Positions 45,243 through 53,673 are shown, counted from the first letter of the stretch. The stretch is DNA of 64,000 nucleotides from Phaeobacter sp. B1627 (GCF_006265095.1 NZ_VCNK01000003.1:1-64000), one strand, 5' to 3'. Numbers and translations are program-made. Notes: generated from the sequence alone by a model not told the origin.

Positions 45243-46769
45243 ATGGATTTCATCTTCCTCGTTTTCAGCAGCTTTTCCCTGTTGGCGGATCCGATCAACT
45301 TCACCTACGTCATCCTCGGCTTTGTGATCGGGACGATTTTCGCCGCCATTCCCGGGCTGACCGCGACGCTGGCGATGGCTCTGCTGTTGCCACTGACGTA
45401 TTCGCTCAGCGTGGAGACGGCGCTGATGGCCTGCGCCAGCATCTATATGGCCGGCATGTGCGGTGGCTCGATCACCGCCACCACGATCAATATCCCCGGC
45501 GCGCCCTCGTCGATGATGACGGCGCTTGATGGCTATCCCATGCAGCTGCAGGGAAAAGGCGCACTCGCGCTGGGGCATGCGGCGCTGGGGTCGATGTTTG
45601 GCGGCGCGGTGGGGGCGCTTTTGCTGATCGCGCTTGCCCCCTTTGTGGCCGAACTGTCGCTTTTGGTGAAAACCACGGGCAAATTCTCGCTGCTGGCCTT
45701 TGCGCTGATCGTTGTGGTGATTGCGCAGCGCGGCCGGATTCCGCAGGCCGGTCTGGCAGCCTGTATCGGCCTCATGCTGGCCACTGTCGGGCTTGACGCG
45801 ATGGAGCCGATCACCCGCTTCACCTATGGCTATTCCAACCTGACCGCAGGGATCGACCTGATGCCTGTGATCATTGGCACTTTTGCCATTGCCGAAGTGC
45901 TGACCCAGGCCTGCGCGCGTATCGATATCAGCGCCGCCACCGAAGCCGCCAACAAGGTCAAAATCCGCCGCCGCGATTTCCTGCCGCCGCTGGCGGAGAT
46001 CCGGCAAATCGGCTTCAGATGCTATTTCAAATCCTGCCTGATCGGCTATTTCGTCGGCACTTTGCCGGGTGCAGGGGGGTCGATGGGATCGTTCCTGGCC
46101 TATACCGAAGCGGTGCGCACCTCCTCCGAGCCGGAGACATTCGGCAAGGGCAACCCGAAGGGCATCGCCGCATCGGAAAGCGCCAATAACGCAGTCTGTG
46201 GCGGGGCGATGGTGCCGATGCTGACCTTTGGCATTCCGGGCGATCCGATCACTGCGATCATGCTGGGCGTTCTGGTCATCAACGGCATTCAGCCGGGGCC
46301 GCAGTTGATGGCTGACCAGGCGGGGCTGATCGCCCCGATGCTGGCGGCCCTGCTGTTCAGTGCTGTGGTGTTGATCCCTCTGACCCTGTGGTTGATCGGG
46401 CCGTATTTCATCAAAATCGTCTCGGTCCGCAAGGATGTGCTTTACGCCGTGATCGCGCTTCTGGCCGTCGTGGGCAGCTATGTCGCAACCTTTTCGACCT
46501 TTCAGATGTTCATGGCGCTTGGCATGGGGGTTCTGGCCTTTTACCTGCGGCGCAATGGCTTTCCGGTGATCACCATGCTGCTGGGCTATATCCTTGGGCC
46601 AAATCTGGAAGAGTTCCTGCGCCGCTCCCTGGCCTTGTCAAACGGCGATGCGACGACGTTTTTCACCAACCTCGACAGCCTGTTCTTTGTCGTGCTGACG
46701 CTGGTCTTCGTCTACTTCCTGGTGATCCGCAAACCGGCAAAACCATCCGCCGTTGCCGGGTCCGGCTAG
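45243..46769 (+). CDS. tctA: Large membrane subunit of the tripartite tricarboxylate transporter (TctA)
   Basis: The 508-residue permease has about 12 hydrophobic segments and the family motifs GTIFAAIPGLTATLAMALLLPLTY and GTLPGAGGSMGSFLAYTEAVRTSSEPETFGKG near residue 260, with GAMVPMLTFGIPGDP at about 325. It carries the ion-coupled translocation path of the TctABC transporter. Imported substrates are citrate- or tartrate-like organic acids in known cases; here the adjacent RraA and aldehyde dehydrogenase suggest a dicarboxylic or sugar acid. Confidence 0.95.
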   Translation: MDFIFLVFSSFSLLADPINFTYVILGFVIGTIFAAIPGLTATLAMALLLPLTYSLSVETALMACASIYMAGMCGGSITATTINIPGAPSSMMTALDGYPMQLQGKGALALGHAALGSMFGGAVGALLLIALAPFVAELSLLVKTTGKFSLLAFALIVVVIAQRGRIPQAGLAACIGLMLATVGLDAMEPITRFTYGYSNLTAGIDLMPVIIGTFAIAEVLTQACARIDISAATEAANKVKIRRRDFLPPLAEIRQIGFRCYFKSCLIGYFVGTLPGAGGSMGSFLAYTEAVRTSSEPETFGKGNPKGIAASESANNAVCGGAMVPMLTFGIPGDPITAIMLGVLVINGIQPGPQLMADQAGLIAPMLAALLFSAVVLIPLTLWLIGPYFIKIVSVRKDVLYAVIALLAVVGSYVATFSTFQMFMALGMGVLAFYLRRNGFPVITMLLGYILGPNLEEFLRRSLALSNGDATTFFTNLDSLFFVVLTLVFVYFLVIRKPAKPSAVAGSG

Positions 46770-46911
46770 GCGTTCGGGCCCAGATCGTCCCCTTTCCCAG
46801 GCCGCAGGCGCACCCCTCTTCAAGTCCCGCGCCTGCGGCCTCTGTATTTCAGGCCGCGTGGCCTGTAAAAGGGACGGAGTACGCGCCCGGTATACACATA
46901 AGGAGATCACG

Positions 46912-47613
46912 GTGTCAGAGACACGGCGTCCCTCATTGGCAGATCAAGTCTACGATCAGCTGCTGACAAAGATCCTCGAAGAGGAATACCCGGTCCACAG
47001 TCGCTTGCCGACCGAGGAGATGCTGGCCGAAAGCTTCGGTGTGTCGCGGCCGGTTGTGCGCGGGGCGCTGTCGCGGCTGCGGGACGACGGTATCGTGCAA
47101 TCGCGCCGTGGCTCGGGGAGCTACGTGCTGCGCCGTCCCGACCGCGAACTCATCAGCTTTGTGCCGCTGGAATCGGTATCGGACGTGCAGCGCTGTTACG
47201 AGTTTCGGATTGATGTCGAAGGCGCGGCAGCAGCCTGGGCCGCGCGGCGGCGCGACGAAGAGGATCTGGCGGCGATGGATGCAGCCTATCAGGTGATGGA
47301 GCAGACCTATCAGCAGAATGCGCTTGGCGTGGATGCCGATCAACGGCTGCATCTGGCGGTGGCCCGGGCATCCAAGAACCCGTTTTTCTCCTCTGTGCTG
47401 GAGTCCCTGCACGAGCAAATTGCCTATGGGGTGAAGCTGTCGCGCTCGCTGACCCTTCTTGATGCCCCCGGGCGGCAGGAGCTGGTGCTGGCAGAGCATC
47501 GCGCGGTGCTGGACGCGATCCGTCTGAAACAGCCCGAGGTGGCGCAAGCGACAATGCGCCATCACATCACAGCCGCCAAGGACCGGATGTTCGTGGGCAC
47601 TCAGGAGGACTGA
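46912..47613 (+). CDS. GntR-family regulator (FadR/FCD subfamily) of the Tct operon
   Basis: Start GTG 46912 (VSETRRPSLADQVYDQLLTKI) follows AAGGAGATCACG, giving 233 residues. The winged helix (about residues 10-75; LPTEEMLAESFGVSRPVVRGALSRLRDDGI) and the FCD helical domain (about 90-225) with FRIDVEGAAAAWAA and DQRLHLAVARASKNP are clear; the last contains a metal-ligating His. It lies 142 bp after tctA on the same strand and likely controls the RraA-ALDH and Tct units in response to their substrate. Confidence 0.9.
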   Translation: MSETRRPSLADQVYDQLLTKILEEEYPVHSRLPTEEMLAESFGVSRPVVRGALSRLRDDGIVQSRRGSGSYVLRRPDRELISFVPLESVSDVQRCYEFRIDVEGAAAAWAARRRDEEDLAAMDAAYQVMEQTYQQNALGVDADQRLHLAVARASKNPFFSSVLESLHEQIAYGVKLSRSLTLLDAPGRQELVLAEHRAVLDAIRLKQPEVAQATMRHHITAAKDRMFVGTQED

Positions 47614-47661
47614 GATCACCCCAGATCGCGTGATCACGGCAGGGGTGTGACACCGGTCTCG

Positions 47662-47755
47662 TGAGCCGGCCGTCTGAGCCAGCCGCCTGAGCAACCGCCT
47701 GAGCCAGCCGCCTTGCCCAATGCGCCTGAACCAATAGGCCTGGGCCAAGACGTCC
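47662..47755. repeat. Degenerate 13-bp tandem array
   Basis: Seven units of 12-15 bp follow each other: TGAGCCGGCCGTC, TGAGCCAGCCGCC, TGAGCAACCGCC, TGAGCCAGCCGCC, TTGCCCAATGCGCC, TGAACCAATAGGCC, TGGGCCAAGACGTCC. With the next array it fills most of the 332-bp gap between the GntR and Lrp genes, which converge. Variability increases toward the 3' end. Confidence 0.7.
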
Positions 47756-47809
47756 TGAGAGGGCCTGTCCGTTTTGGCCTTGTCCCGAACCCGCCAAAAG
47801 ACCGGTGGC

Positions 47810-47890
47810 AAAGAAAGACTCGCATCAAAGAAAGACTGGCACCAAAGAAAGACTGGCACCAAAGAAAGAAGGCACCAAGGAAGGACTGTC
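47810..47890. repeat. 17-bp tandem array
   Basis: Units AAAGAAAGACTCGCATC (47810-47826), AAAGAAAGACTGGCACC twice (47827-47843, 47844-47860), a 16-bp variant AAAGAAAGAAGGCACC (47861-47876), then AAGGAAGGACTGTC. It is not CRISPR: there are no spacers. The purine-rich strand could hinder transcription entering the converging genes. Confidence 0.85.
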
Positions 47891-47945
47891 GGGGGAGGCG
47901 GCCGCGGGGGCGGCGTCGCATGGGGCCGTCAGAGAGGTGGCTCCC

Positions 47946-48404
47946 TCATATCGGCAGGGCCGGTGTCTCGCGCAGGGACCGCACGACCAATGACGAGGTG
48001 TAATTGCGGATCGCGATATCGCTGTAGGTGTCGAGGAAATTATAGATGTATTCTGTATAGGCCTCGGCGGTGCGGAACTTGGCGATCATGATGAAGTCGA
48101 ACTCGCCGGTGGTGAGGTAGCAGGTCACCACCTCAGGCTGGCTTTGCAGGCGCCGAACGAGGCGCTGATCGACACCGGATGCATCCTGCGCCAGCTTGAT
48201 CATGAAGATCCCCGTGACGGTGAACCCAAGGATGGCGGGATCGAGCACCGCGCGCCGCGCCGCAATCGCACCGGATGCCTCGAGCGCCTTGATCCGCCGG
48301 TGACAGCTGGCCACCGAAAGGCTCACCCGCTCGCTGATCGCTTCGAGAGAGAGCGAACAGTCCTCCTGCAGGACGCGTAGGATGGCGAGATCGGTATCTG
48401 GCAT
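47946..48404 (-). CDS. Lrp/AsnC-family regulator divergent from the tyrosinase cluster
   Basis: From MPDTDLAILRVLQEDCSLSLEAISERVSLSVASCHRRIKALEASGAI the protein has 152 residues: an AsnC helix-turn-helix and a RAM effector domain (TVTGIFMIKL, EVVTCYLTTGEFDFIMIAKF). A longer frame from 48446 lacks a ribosome site. It is 113 bp and divergent from the tyrosinase gene. Lrp/AsnC proteins usually bind amino acids, so an aromatic amino acid such as tyrosine as effector is a reasonable hypothesis. Not identified further. Confidence 0.85.
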   Translation of the reverse strand: MPDTDLAILRVLQEDCSLSLEAISERVSLSVASCHRRIKALEASGAIAARRAVLDPAILGFTVTGIFMIKLAQDASGVDQRLVRRLQSQPEVVTCYLTTGEFDFIMIAKFRTAEAYTEYIYNFLDTYSDIAIRNYTSSLVVRSLRETPALPI

Positions 48405-48406
48405 TA

Positions 48407-48469
48407 TTTTTCTCTGTCGGGTCAACGGCCAGAACATTCTTACCACGATCGGCGGGAATGTGAGAAAAA
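48407..48469. promoter_or_regulatory. Candidate Lrp-family control region before the tyrosinase gene
   Basis: Two nested, non-concentric inverted repeats lie in the 113-bp divergent gap: TTTTTCTC (48407-48414) with GAGAAAAA (48462-48469), and ACATTC (48434-48439) with GAATGT (48456-48461). Lrp-family sites are loose inverted repeats, so this is suggestive only. Confidence 0.35.
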
Positions 48470-48517
48470 ATTTGCACGGTATGCGTGTATCATGGTGGCG
48501 TTGCTATGGGGGGAACA

Positions 48518-50284
48518 ATGATCACCGCGAAACCGACATGGGTCGATGACATTCAGGGCCTTTTTGCCGCGCCCTTCTGGTTGCCGCCAGAGGATCGTGC
48601 CAAGGTCGGCCAGGGCTGGCTGGGATGCATGCGCGGCTACCTGATCGACCTGGCCGACTACGACTCCGTGCGTGAGTGGTCGGTGACGATCTATGACCAC
48701 CTGATCTCGCGATCTATGCCGCTGACGGACGATACCCGCCAGTTCTGGCCGCTCGACGCGCTTGAGACGTTCCGGCTCTGGGTCAATCAGGGATGGCGGC
48801 GCGATGCCCATGCACCCTTTGACGAGGCGCCGCGCATTCCCAAACCTGCAGTTCCGCGGGGCAAACTGCGCATGCGTCGCGACCTTGCCGCGATGAGCGC
48901 CGCCGAGATCGATGACTTCCGCGCCCGGCTTGACGATGTGATGGACATTGGCAATCCCGCGCCAACCGCGCCCTGGCAAAAGTGGGCCTATATCCACACC
49001 AACTGGTGCCTGCATTATCAGGAGGCCTTCGCGCTGTGGCACCGCGCCTACCTCGTCTATCTGGAGAACCTGCTGGGCTGCGCCATCCCCTACTGGGATT
49101 TCATGGCTGCAGACGCCAGCAAGCCCGATAGCCCACAGGCGGGGCTGCCGCAGGCTTTTCTGGATGAAACCTATGTCCACCCGGGGACCCGGGAAACCCG
49201 TCCCAACCCGCTGCGGTTCGCCGCCGCCAAGGACGGCCAGTCCAAATACTGCGCGGCGACGGGCAAGCGTGGCGGCGATTGCCTCTATGTGCACCGCGAC
49301 CCGCTGTTCTACACCCGGGGCGACGACCACCGCGCCGAACGCGCGCGGCTTTTTGCCATGGCGGGGCTGTTCCAGCAGCAGGTGGTCGATGCGCTTGCCT
49401 TTGACACCTTCAGCGTGCCGCAGGGCAGCCCCGGCTTTCCATGGGCCAATATCCCGGCCTTCACCCCGCCGCAGCCCGACAAGGACTATCCCTACCGGGA
49501 CCAGAATTTTGACGGCGCCTTCGAGCAGCCACATGACAATTATCACGGCTGGATCGGGCCGGACATGGCCGACAACGCCTATACCGCCTTTGATCCGGTG
49601 TTCATCTCCTATCATGCCAATATCGACCGGATGCTGGAGCGTTGGATCCGCAGCCATCCGGTGGCGCAGTATTCGGTCGGTGTGCCGCTGCGCCCCTTTG
49701 TCGGGCAGGACGCGGCCGTGATCAATGAGCGGACCAGCGAGCTCTGGCGTTACACGACGCTGGGCGACATGGCGCAGGACAGTCGGCACATTGGCTACGA
49801 CTACGGCCCGCCCGCAGCGCCACAGTTCAAGGGCGCGCAGCACAGCGGCGGCCGGGGCGCTGTTGCCGCCGCCGCTGGCGCAACCCATGCGGCCTGGGTG
49901 ATCTTTGACGGGGTGCGCTGCACGCACGACAGCTATGCCATCGATGTGTTCCTGGGCGGTGAGGCGGGGCAGGCGGGGGCGGAGAACCCGGCCTACGTCG
50001 GGCGGTTCAGCCGCATCGGCATGGGCATCCAGGACGACAAGGGCCGCTGCATCCGCCATGGCGTCAGCCGGATGCTGGATGCCGCTCCGGCCGCGCGGGC
50101 GCTTGGCCTGCCGACGGGCAGCGATCCGGGGTTGGCGATCCGGGTCACGCATCTGCACGAAAACCGCGAGGTGACGCCCGACGAATACCGAACGTTGCCG
50201 GGGTTCGTTCCCTTCTTTCACTGGGGTGACGCGCGCTGCGCCCCGATCGACAAAGGGGCGCCCGGCCAGTGCTGCAGCGCCTGA
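48518..50284 (+). CDS. Tyrosinase / polyphenol oxidase family protein
   Basis: Starting at ATG 48518 (ribosome site GGGGGGA 6 bases before) the protein has 588 residues. It is a type-3 copper oxidase: CuA ligands His160, His166 and His175 (the last two spaced H-x8-H in LHYQEAFALWH) and CuB ligands His339, His343 (HDNYH) and His366 in DPVFISYHANIDR. Cys164 precedes His166 as Cys-X-His, the arrangement that forms a thioether in fungal tyrosinases. The His usually before the third CuB ligand is Tyr365. There is no signal peptide, so it is cytoplasmic unless exported with a partner. A ~110-residue N-terminal extension has no motif I know. The C-terminal part (about 435-588) resembles the polyphenol-oxidase C-domain. 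It is the first gene of a three-gene unit and could oxidise phenols or tyrosine residues. Confidence 0.85.
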   Translation: MITAKPTWVDDIQGLFAAPFWLPPEDRAKVGQGWLGCMRGYLIDLADYDSVREWSVTIYDHLISRSMPLTDDTRQFWPLDALETFRLWVNQGWRRDAHAPFDEAPRIPKPAVPRGKLRMRRDLAAMSAAEIDDFRARLDDVMDIGNPAPTAPWQKWAYIHTNWCLHYQEAFALWHRAYLVYLENLLGCAIPYWDFMAADASKPDSPQAGLPQAFLDETYVHPGTRETRPNPLRFAAAKDGQSKYCAATGKRGGDCLYVHRDPLFYTRGDDHRAERARLFAMAGLFQQQVVDALAFDTFSVPQGSPGFPWANIPAFTPPQPDKDYPYRDQNFDGAFEQPHDNYHGWIGPDMADNAYTAFDPVFISYHANIDRMLERWIRSHPVAQYSVGVPLRPFVGQDAAVINERTSELWRYTTLGDMAQDSRHIGYDYGPPAAPQFKGAQHSGGRGAVAAAAGATHAAWVIFDGVRCTHDSYAIDVFLGGEAGQAGAENPAYVGRFSRIGMGIQDDKGRCIRHGVSRMLDAAPAARALGLPTGSDPGLAIRVTHLHENREVTPDEYRTLPGFVPFFHWGDARCAPIDKGAPGQCCSA

Positions 50285-50310
50285 AATGCGACCAGATGGA
50301 GAGAACAGAG

Positions 50311-52047
50311 ATGACGACTTTTGACCGTTTCACAACGCCGGCCCATCAGGGACCGAAAGACTACGACATGCTGGGCCTGCCGAAGAGCCAGCTGGAGGCC
50401 TTCCAGCAGGGCTGGTCCGGCAATGTCAACGGCTGGACCAACTCGGCCCTGACTGGCGACCCGTGGTCCAGCCTGAACGACGCGCCGCGCACCGGGTATT
50501 TCAACCCGCTGACCGACGGTGGCCTCGGCACCGGGGGCGATGCCGTGGTGTCCTGGGTTCCCTTCCCGAACCGTCTGATCGCCTTTCTGACGCAGGCGGG
50601 GATCGTTGAGGGCGGCCAGCTGAGCGCGCCGCTTTCCCTGAACGAGGTCTATGCACTGGCCGATACCGGCAGTTTCACACAGGGCGGCAACCGCTTTTTC
50701 CTCAACCCGGTACAGCACGGCCAGGACGAGCTGCAGATCCCCGCCGAGCGCTGCCCGCAGGTGAATTGGTCCGGGAAATACGTGCCATTCTCGCCGAACG
50801 GGCCGCGCGGCTGGCAGGACGAATATTGCGAATGGTCGATTGAACGCAATCAAGCAGGCAAGATGCAGGCGATCAACTTCACCTGTGAGAACCCGGCCTA
50901 TTACCTGACCATGTGGCGCCAGAACCCCGAGGCGGTGCTGGGCCTCTATCAGAGATATGCGGATCCGGCTGTGCGCATGGAGGATCTTTTCCTGTGCTAC
51001 AGCGTCGATCAGCCGACCGGTCAAAAGGGCGAGCCGGTGGTCGATCCCACCACCGGCTTTCCCGCCTATGATCCGACGAATAAATGGAACAATGGCCCGG
51101 TGCGGGTGCCCGGATCCTGGGGCGGGGCGATGCATCTGACATCGCCGCCCAACACGCTGTCGGCCGAAATCTACCTGGCCGCCGCCGCGACAATCCCGCG
51201 CTCTGACACGGCCAGCCAGAACCCGCAGACCCTGATCTGCTGCGCGAAATATGGCCAGAACTTCCGCAACTCGGACCCGAATATCGGCTTCAATGCCAAT
51301 GCTGCAGCCTACAAAGGGATGATCACGCTGACCGATCCGGTCGGGCTATACATTCAGCAGCCGCAGGATTTCTCGACCTGGAAAGGCCCGAACGGCGAGG
51401 ATCTCACGGAGTTCTGGCAGATTTTGCGCGGCACCGCAGGCACCGGGCCGAGCGGCTCGGATCAGATCCTGCATGCGCAGTTCGCAATCCCCGCAGATGC
51501 CGGTTTCACGATCGAGGACTGCACCATCAACGGCCAGCCGATTTCCAGTGTTGCGATCATTCTGAACCAGATGAAGATCGCTCTGTCGGTCAGCCTGCGC
51601 CCCCCTCCCGGGCCGTCGGCCCCGGTGCCTTGTGTCACCGACAGGACGACGGGCGTGCAGCCCTGGCCGGTACAGTTGCTGCCCGAATCCCTGTTCTACG
51701 GGCAATCGCCCAGCGACCTGCCGGCGCTTCTGCACCCAGGCAAGGAGAACCGCTTCGTGCTGATTGTGCAGGGCGCGGACAAGTCCACGACCGCGCAGAA
51801 CGCCCGCATCCAGTTTTCCGACCCGAATATCACTGCCACGGTCGAAACCTTCCTGAAGGATGCGGCGGCGGTGCCCGGACAGACCGACGGCGGCACGACG
51901 CAGGGCTATATCATGACCGTGAGCACAGGCAGCGGGGCTCAGCCCGGGCCGGTGCAAATCCGCGCGTTGAACCCGGGCGAGGGGCCCGACCCATCCCCCG
52001 AAGACCACCCGTGGGAATATGGGCTGGCCATGGTGCCGCAGTCCTGA
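50311..52047 (+). CDS. Uncharacterised 578-residue protein of the tyrosinase cluster
   Basis: I do not recognise this family. ATG 50311 follows GGAGAG by 8 bases and 26 bp after the tyrosinase stop; longer starts overlap that gene. There is no signal peptide or transmembrane helix. Eight cysteines (residues 148, 173, 192, 229, 310, 311, 404, 441) and the aromatic-rich blocks WQDEYCEWSIERN (168-180) and FTCENPAYY (190-198) stand out. The central part is glycine/proline-rich with beta-like spacing; the C-terminal third (from about 455) looks like a beta-sandwich (ENRFVLIVQGADKSTTA). It could be a substrate, chaperone or partner of the tyrosinase, but this rests only on position. Confidence 0.75.
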   Translation: MTTFDRFTTPAHQGPKDYDMLGLPKSQLEAFQQGWSGNVNGWTNSALTGDPWSSLNDAPRTGYFNPLTDGGLGTGGDAVVSWVPFPNRLIAFLTQAGIVEGGQLSAPLSLNEVYALADTGSFTQGGNRFFLNPVQHGQDELQIPAERCPQVNWSGKYVPFSPNGPRGWQDEYCEWSIERNQAGKMQAINFTCENPAYYLTMWRQNPEAVLGLYQRYADPAVRMEDLFLCYSVDQPTGQKGEPVVDPTTGFPAYDPTNKWNNGPVRVPGSWGGAMHLTSPPNTLSAEIYLAAAATIPRSDTASQNPQTLICCAKYGQNFRNSDPNIGFNANAAAYKGMITLTDPVGLYIQQPQDFSTWKGPNGEDLTEFWQILRGTAGTGPSGSDQILHAQFAIPADAGFTIEDCTINGQPISSVAIILNQMKIALSVSLRPPPGPSAPVPCVTDRTTGVQPWPVQLLPESLFYGQSPSDLPALLHPGKENRFVLIVQGADKSTTAQNARIQFSDPNITATVETFLKDAAAVPGQTDGGTTQGYIMTVSTGSGAQPGPVQIRALNPGEGPDPSPEDHPWEYGLAMVPQS

Positions 52048-52119
52048 TCCGACGTGCGGCCCCGTGTCAGCTGCGGGGCCCGCGCGATATTCTTTGAACC
52101 CGATCTAGGAGGTGAAGTC

Positions 52120-53673
52120 ATGCTGTCCCTCGCCCGCTCGCTTTCGGGGGCCGCTCTGGCCGCCGGGGTCTACCTCGCACTGGCGGCTCCCGCCCAGGCC
52201 GATTGCACCAGCCAGCTCATTCTCAACCCGGCCTCGCCGCTGTTCCTGACCAGCGACACGCCCTTCCTGAGCACCCAGCCGGATGTGAACTGCTATTCCT
52301 GGCAGATGTTCATCAGCCTGAACTGGCCGGCCGATCCAGACTGGCCGGGGGTGCCTGCGAAAGCGGGAGAGCCAGACCGCAGCGCCGCGATGGCCGATTT
52401 CGGCAAGCCCGGCGGCAGTGGCCAGCCGATGGCGGGGGCGACGGTCTGGGAAAGCTTCATGCCCGCGCCCGGTATCTTCAAGCCGGGCGCGGCGACACCC
52501 GATGCCTGGGGCACGCGGCCGCCCCTGCCGCCATCGTGCAAAAGCACCGGACTGCGCGCTGCCGGGAGCTATCCCAAGGTGCTGACGGCCAGCAGCAAGG
52601 CGGCGGTCCATCCAAGGCATGGGTTCAACCTGACCACCGGCACGCAGGCCTCGCAGTCGGATGAGATCATGGAGGCGGTGGGCGGCTGGCTGACCGATCA
52701 GAGCGGCAAGCTGGTGTTCTTCGAGCGGCTCGTGGGCAAAGCCGAATATGACTATATCGCGGGCTCCGGGCTTTATGACGCGGCGACCCAGATGTCGGTC
52801 GCCACCAATGCCGATGGCACTACGCCGCAGGGGCTGTCGCTGCCTGCCGGTGCGCGCATCCTGCGTCCGCCCTCGACGCCGCAGCCGCAGGAAGAGCTGG
52901 GCGCGTTCGAGCTGAAGGCCGCCTGGCGCGTGCTGACCGGAATGACGGCGCAATACCCGCGCTACCTGACCGCCAGCACCTGGCTGCTGCGGCCCGATAC
53001 CGGGGTCTGCACCCAGGAGGTGGTCGGGCTGGTCGGCCTGCACATCATCCACAAGACCTCGACCTTTCCCGATTTTGTCTGGGCGACCTTTGAACAGGTG
53101 GACAACGTTCAGGAAAAGACCGGCGAAACGCCCCCGCCCGGCGGCTACAGCTTTTTCGACCCGAGCAGCAGCGAAACGCCGAACCAGCCACGCATCAAAT
53201 GCTCGTCCTCCGGCTGCACGGATCTCTTTCCGCGCGATCAGCCGGTTCAGGTGACGCGGGAGGTTCCGACGGTTCAGGCGATGGACAGCCTCAACAGCGC
53301 CGTGCAGTCGCTGATCAAATCGCAAAGCGGCGGTGCGTCGGTGTTTCAGTACTACAAGCTGGTGAATGTCCTGTGGGACGGCGCGCCGACGCCGCCGATG
53401 AACGAACCGGGCGCGAATGCGAAGGTGCCGCTGCACTATGGCAGCTTCGAAAGCCAGGGCAATCAGCCGGTCGCCAATACCACGATGGAGACCTATGCGC
53501 AGAAGGTCGGCGGCGGATCGAACGCCGATGACGCGTCCTGCAACATTTGCCACCGGGGCGCGACCATCGCAGGCAGCTCGACGCTGGCCTCGGATTTCTC
53601 GTTCCTGTTCGGCACTGCGTCCTCGCAGGCATCGGTTCCCGGCGTCACAGTCTCACAGGAGTTCAGACCCTGA
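52120..53673 (+). CDS. Exported 517-residue protein with one C-terminal haem c motif
   Basis: Start ATG 52120 (MLSLARSLSGAALAAGVYLALAAPAQA, cleavage after residue 27) is preceded by AGGAGG. The mature protein starts DCTS and carries a conserved-looking NCYSWQMFISLNWP block (57-70), GVCTQEVVGLVGLHIIHKTSTFPDFVWATFEQVD near 320, and a single CNICH haem c-binding motif at residues 474-478. No Met follows that motif, so the distal axial ligand must come from elsewhere. The family resembles unassigned 'cytochrome c family' proteins of marine bacteria. It probably passes or accepts electrons in the periplasm and is the exported member of the tyrosinase cluster. Confidence 0.75.
   Translation: MLSLARSLSGAALAAGVYLALAAPAQADCTSQLILNPASPLFLTSDTPFLSTQPDVNCYSWQMFISLNWPADPDWPGVPAKAGEPDRSAAMADFGKPGGSGQPMAGATVWESFMPAPGIFKPGAATPDAWGTRPPLPPSCKSTGLRAAGSYPKVLTASSKAAVHPRHGFNLTTGTQASQSDEIMEAVGGWLTDQSGKLVFFERLVGKAEYDYIAGSGLYDAATQMSVATNADGTTPQGLSLPAGARILRPPSTPQPQEELGAFELKAAWRVLTGMTAQYPRYLTASTWLLRPDTGVCTQEVVGLVGLHIIHKTSTFPDFVWATFEQVDNVQEKTGETPPPGGYSFFDPSSSETPNQPRIKCSSSGCTDLFPRDQPVQVTREVPTVQAMDSLNSAVQSLIKSQSGGASVFQYYKLVNVLWDGAPTPPMNEPGANAKVPLHYGSFESQGNQPVANTTMETYAQKVGGGSNADDASCNICHRGATIAGSSTLASDFSFLFGTASSQASVPGVTVSQEFRP

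Noticed and set aside
47810-47890. CRISPR-like array
   Set aside because: Units are directly adjacent without unique spacers, and no cas gene is nearby.
48440-50221. 593-codon frame opposite the tyrosinase gene
   Set aside because: The plus strand has all six copper histidines in correct spacing; the antisense product has no motif.
50311-52047. LodA-like quinoprotein oxidase
   Set aside because: It is the right size range and context, but I see none of the LodA N-terminal blocks and no LodB-like flavoprotein gene.
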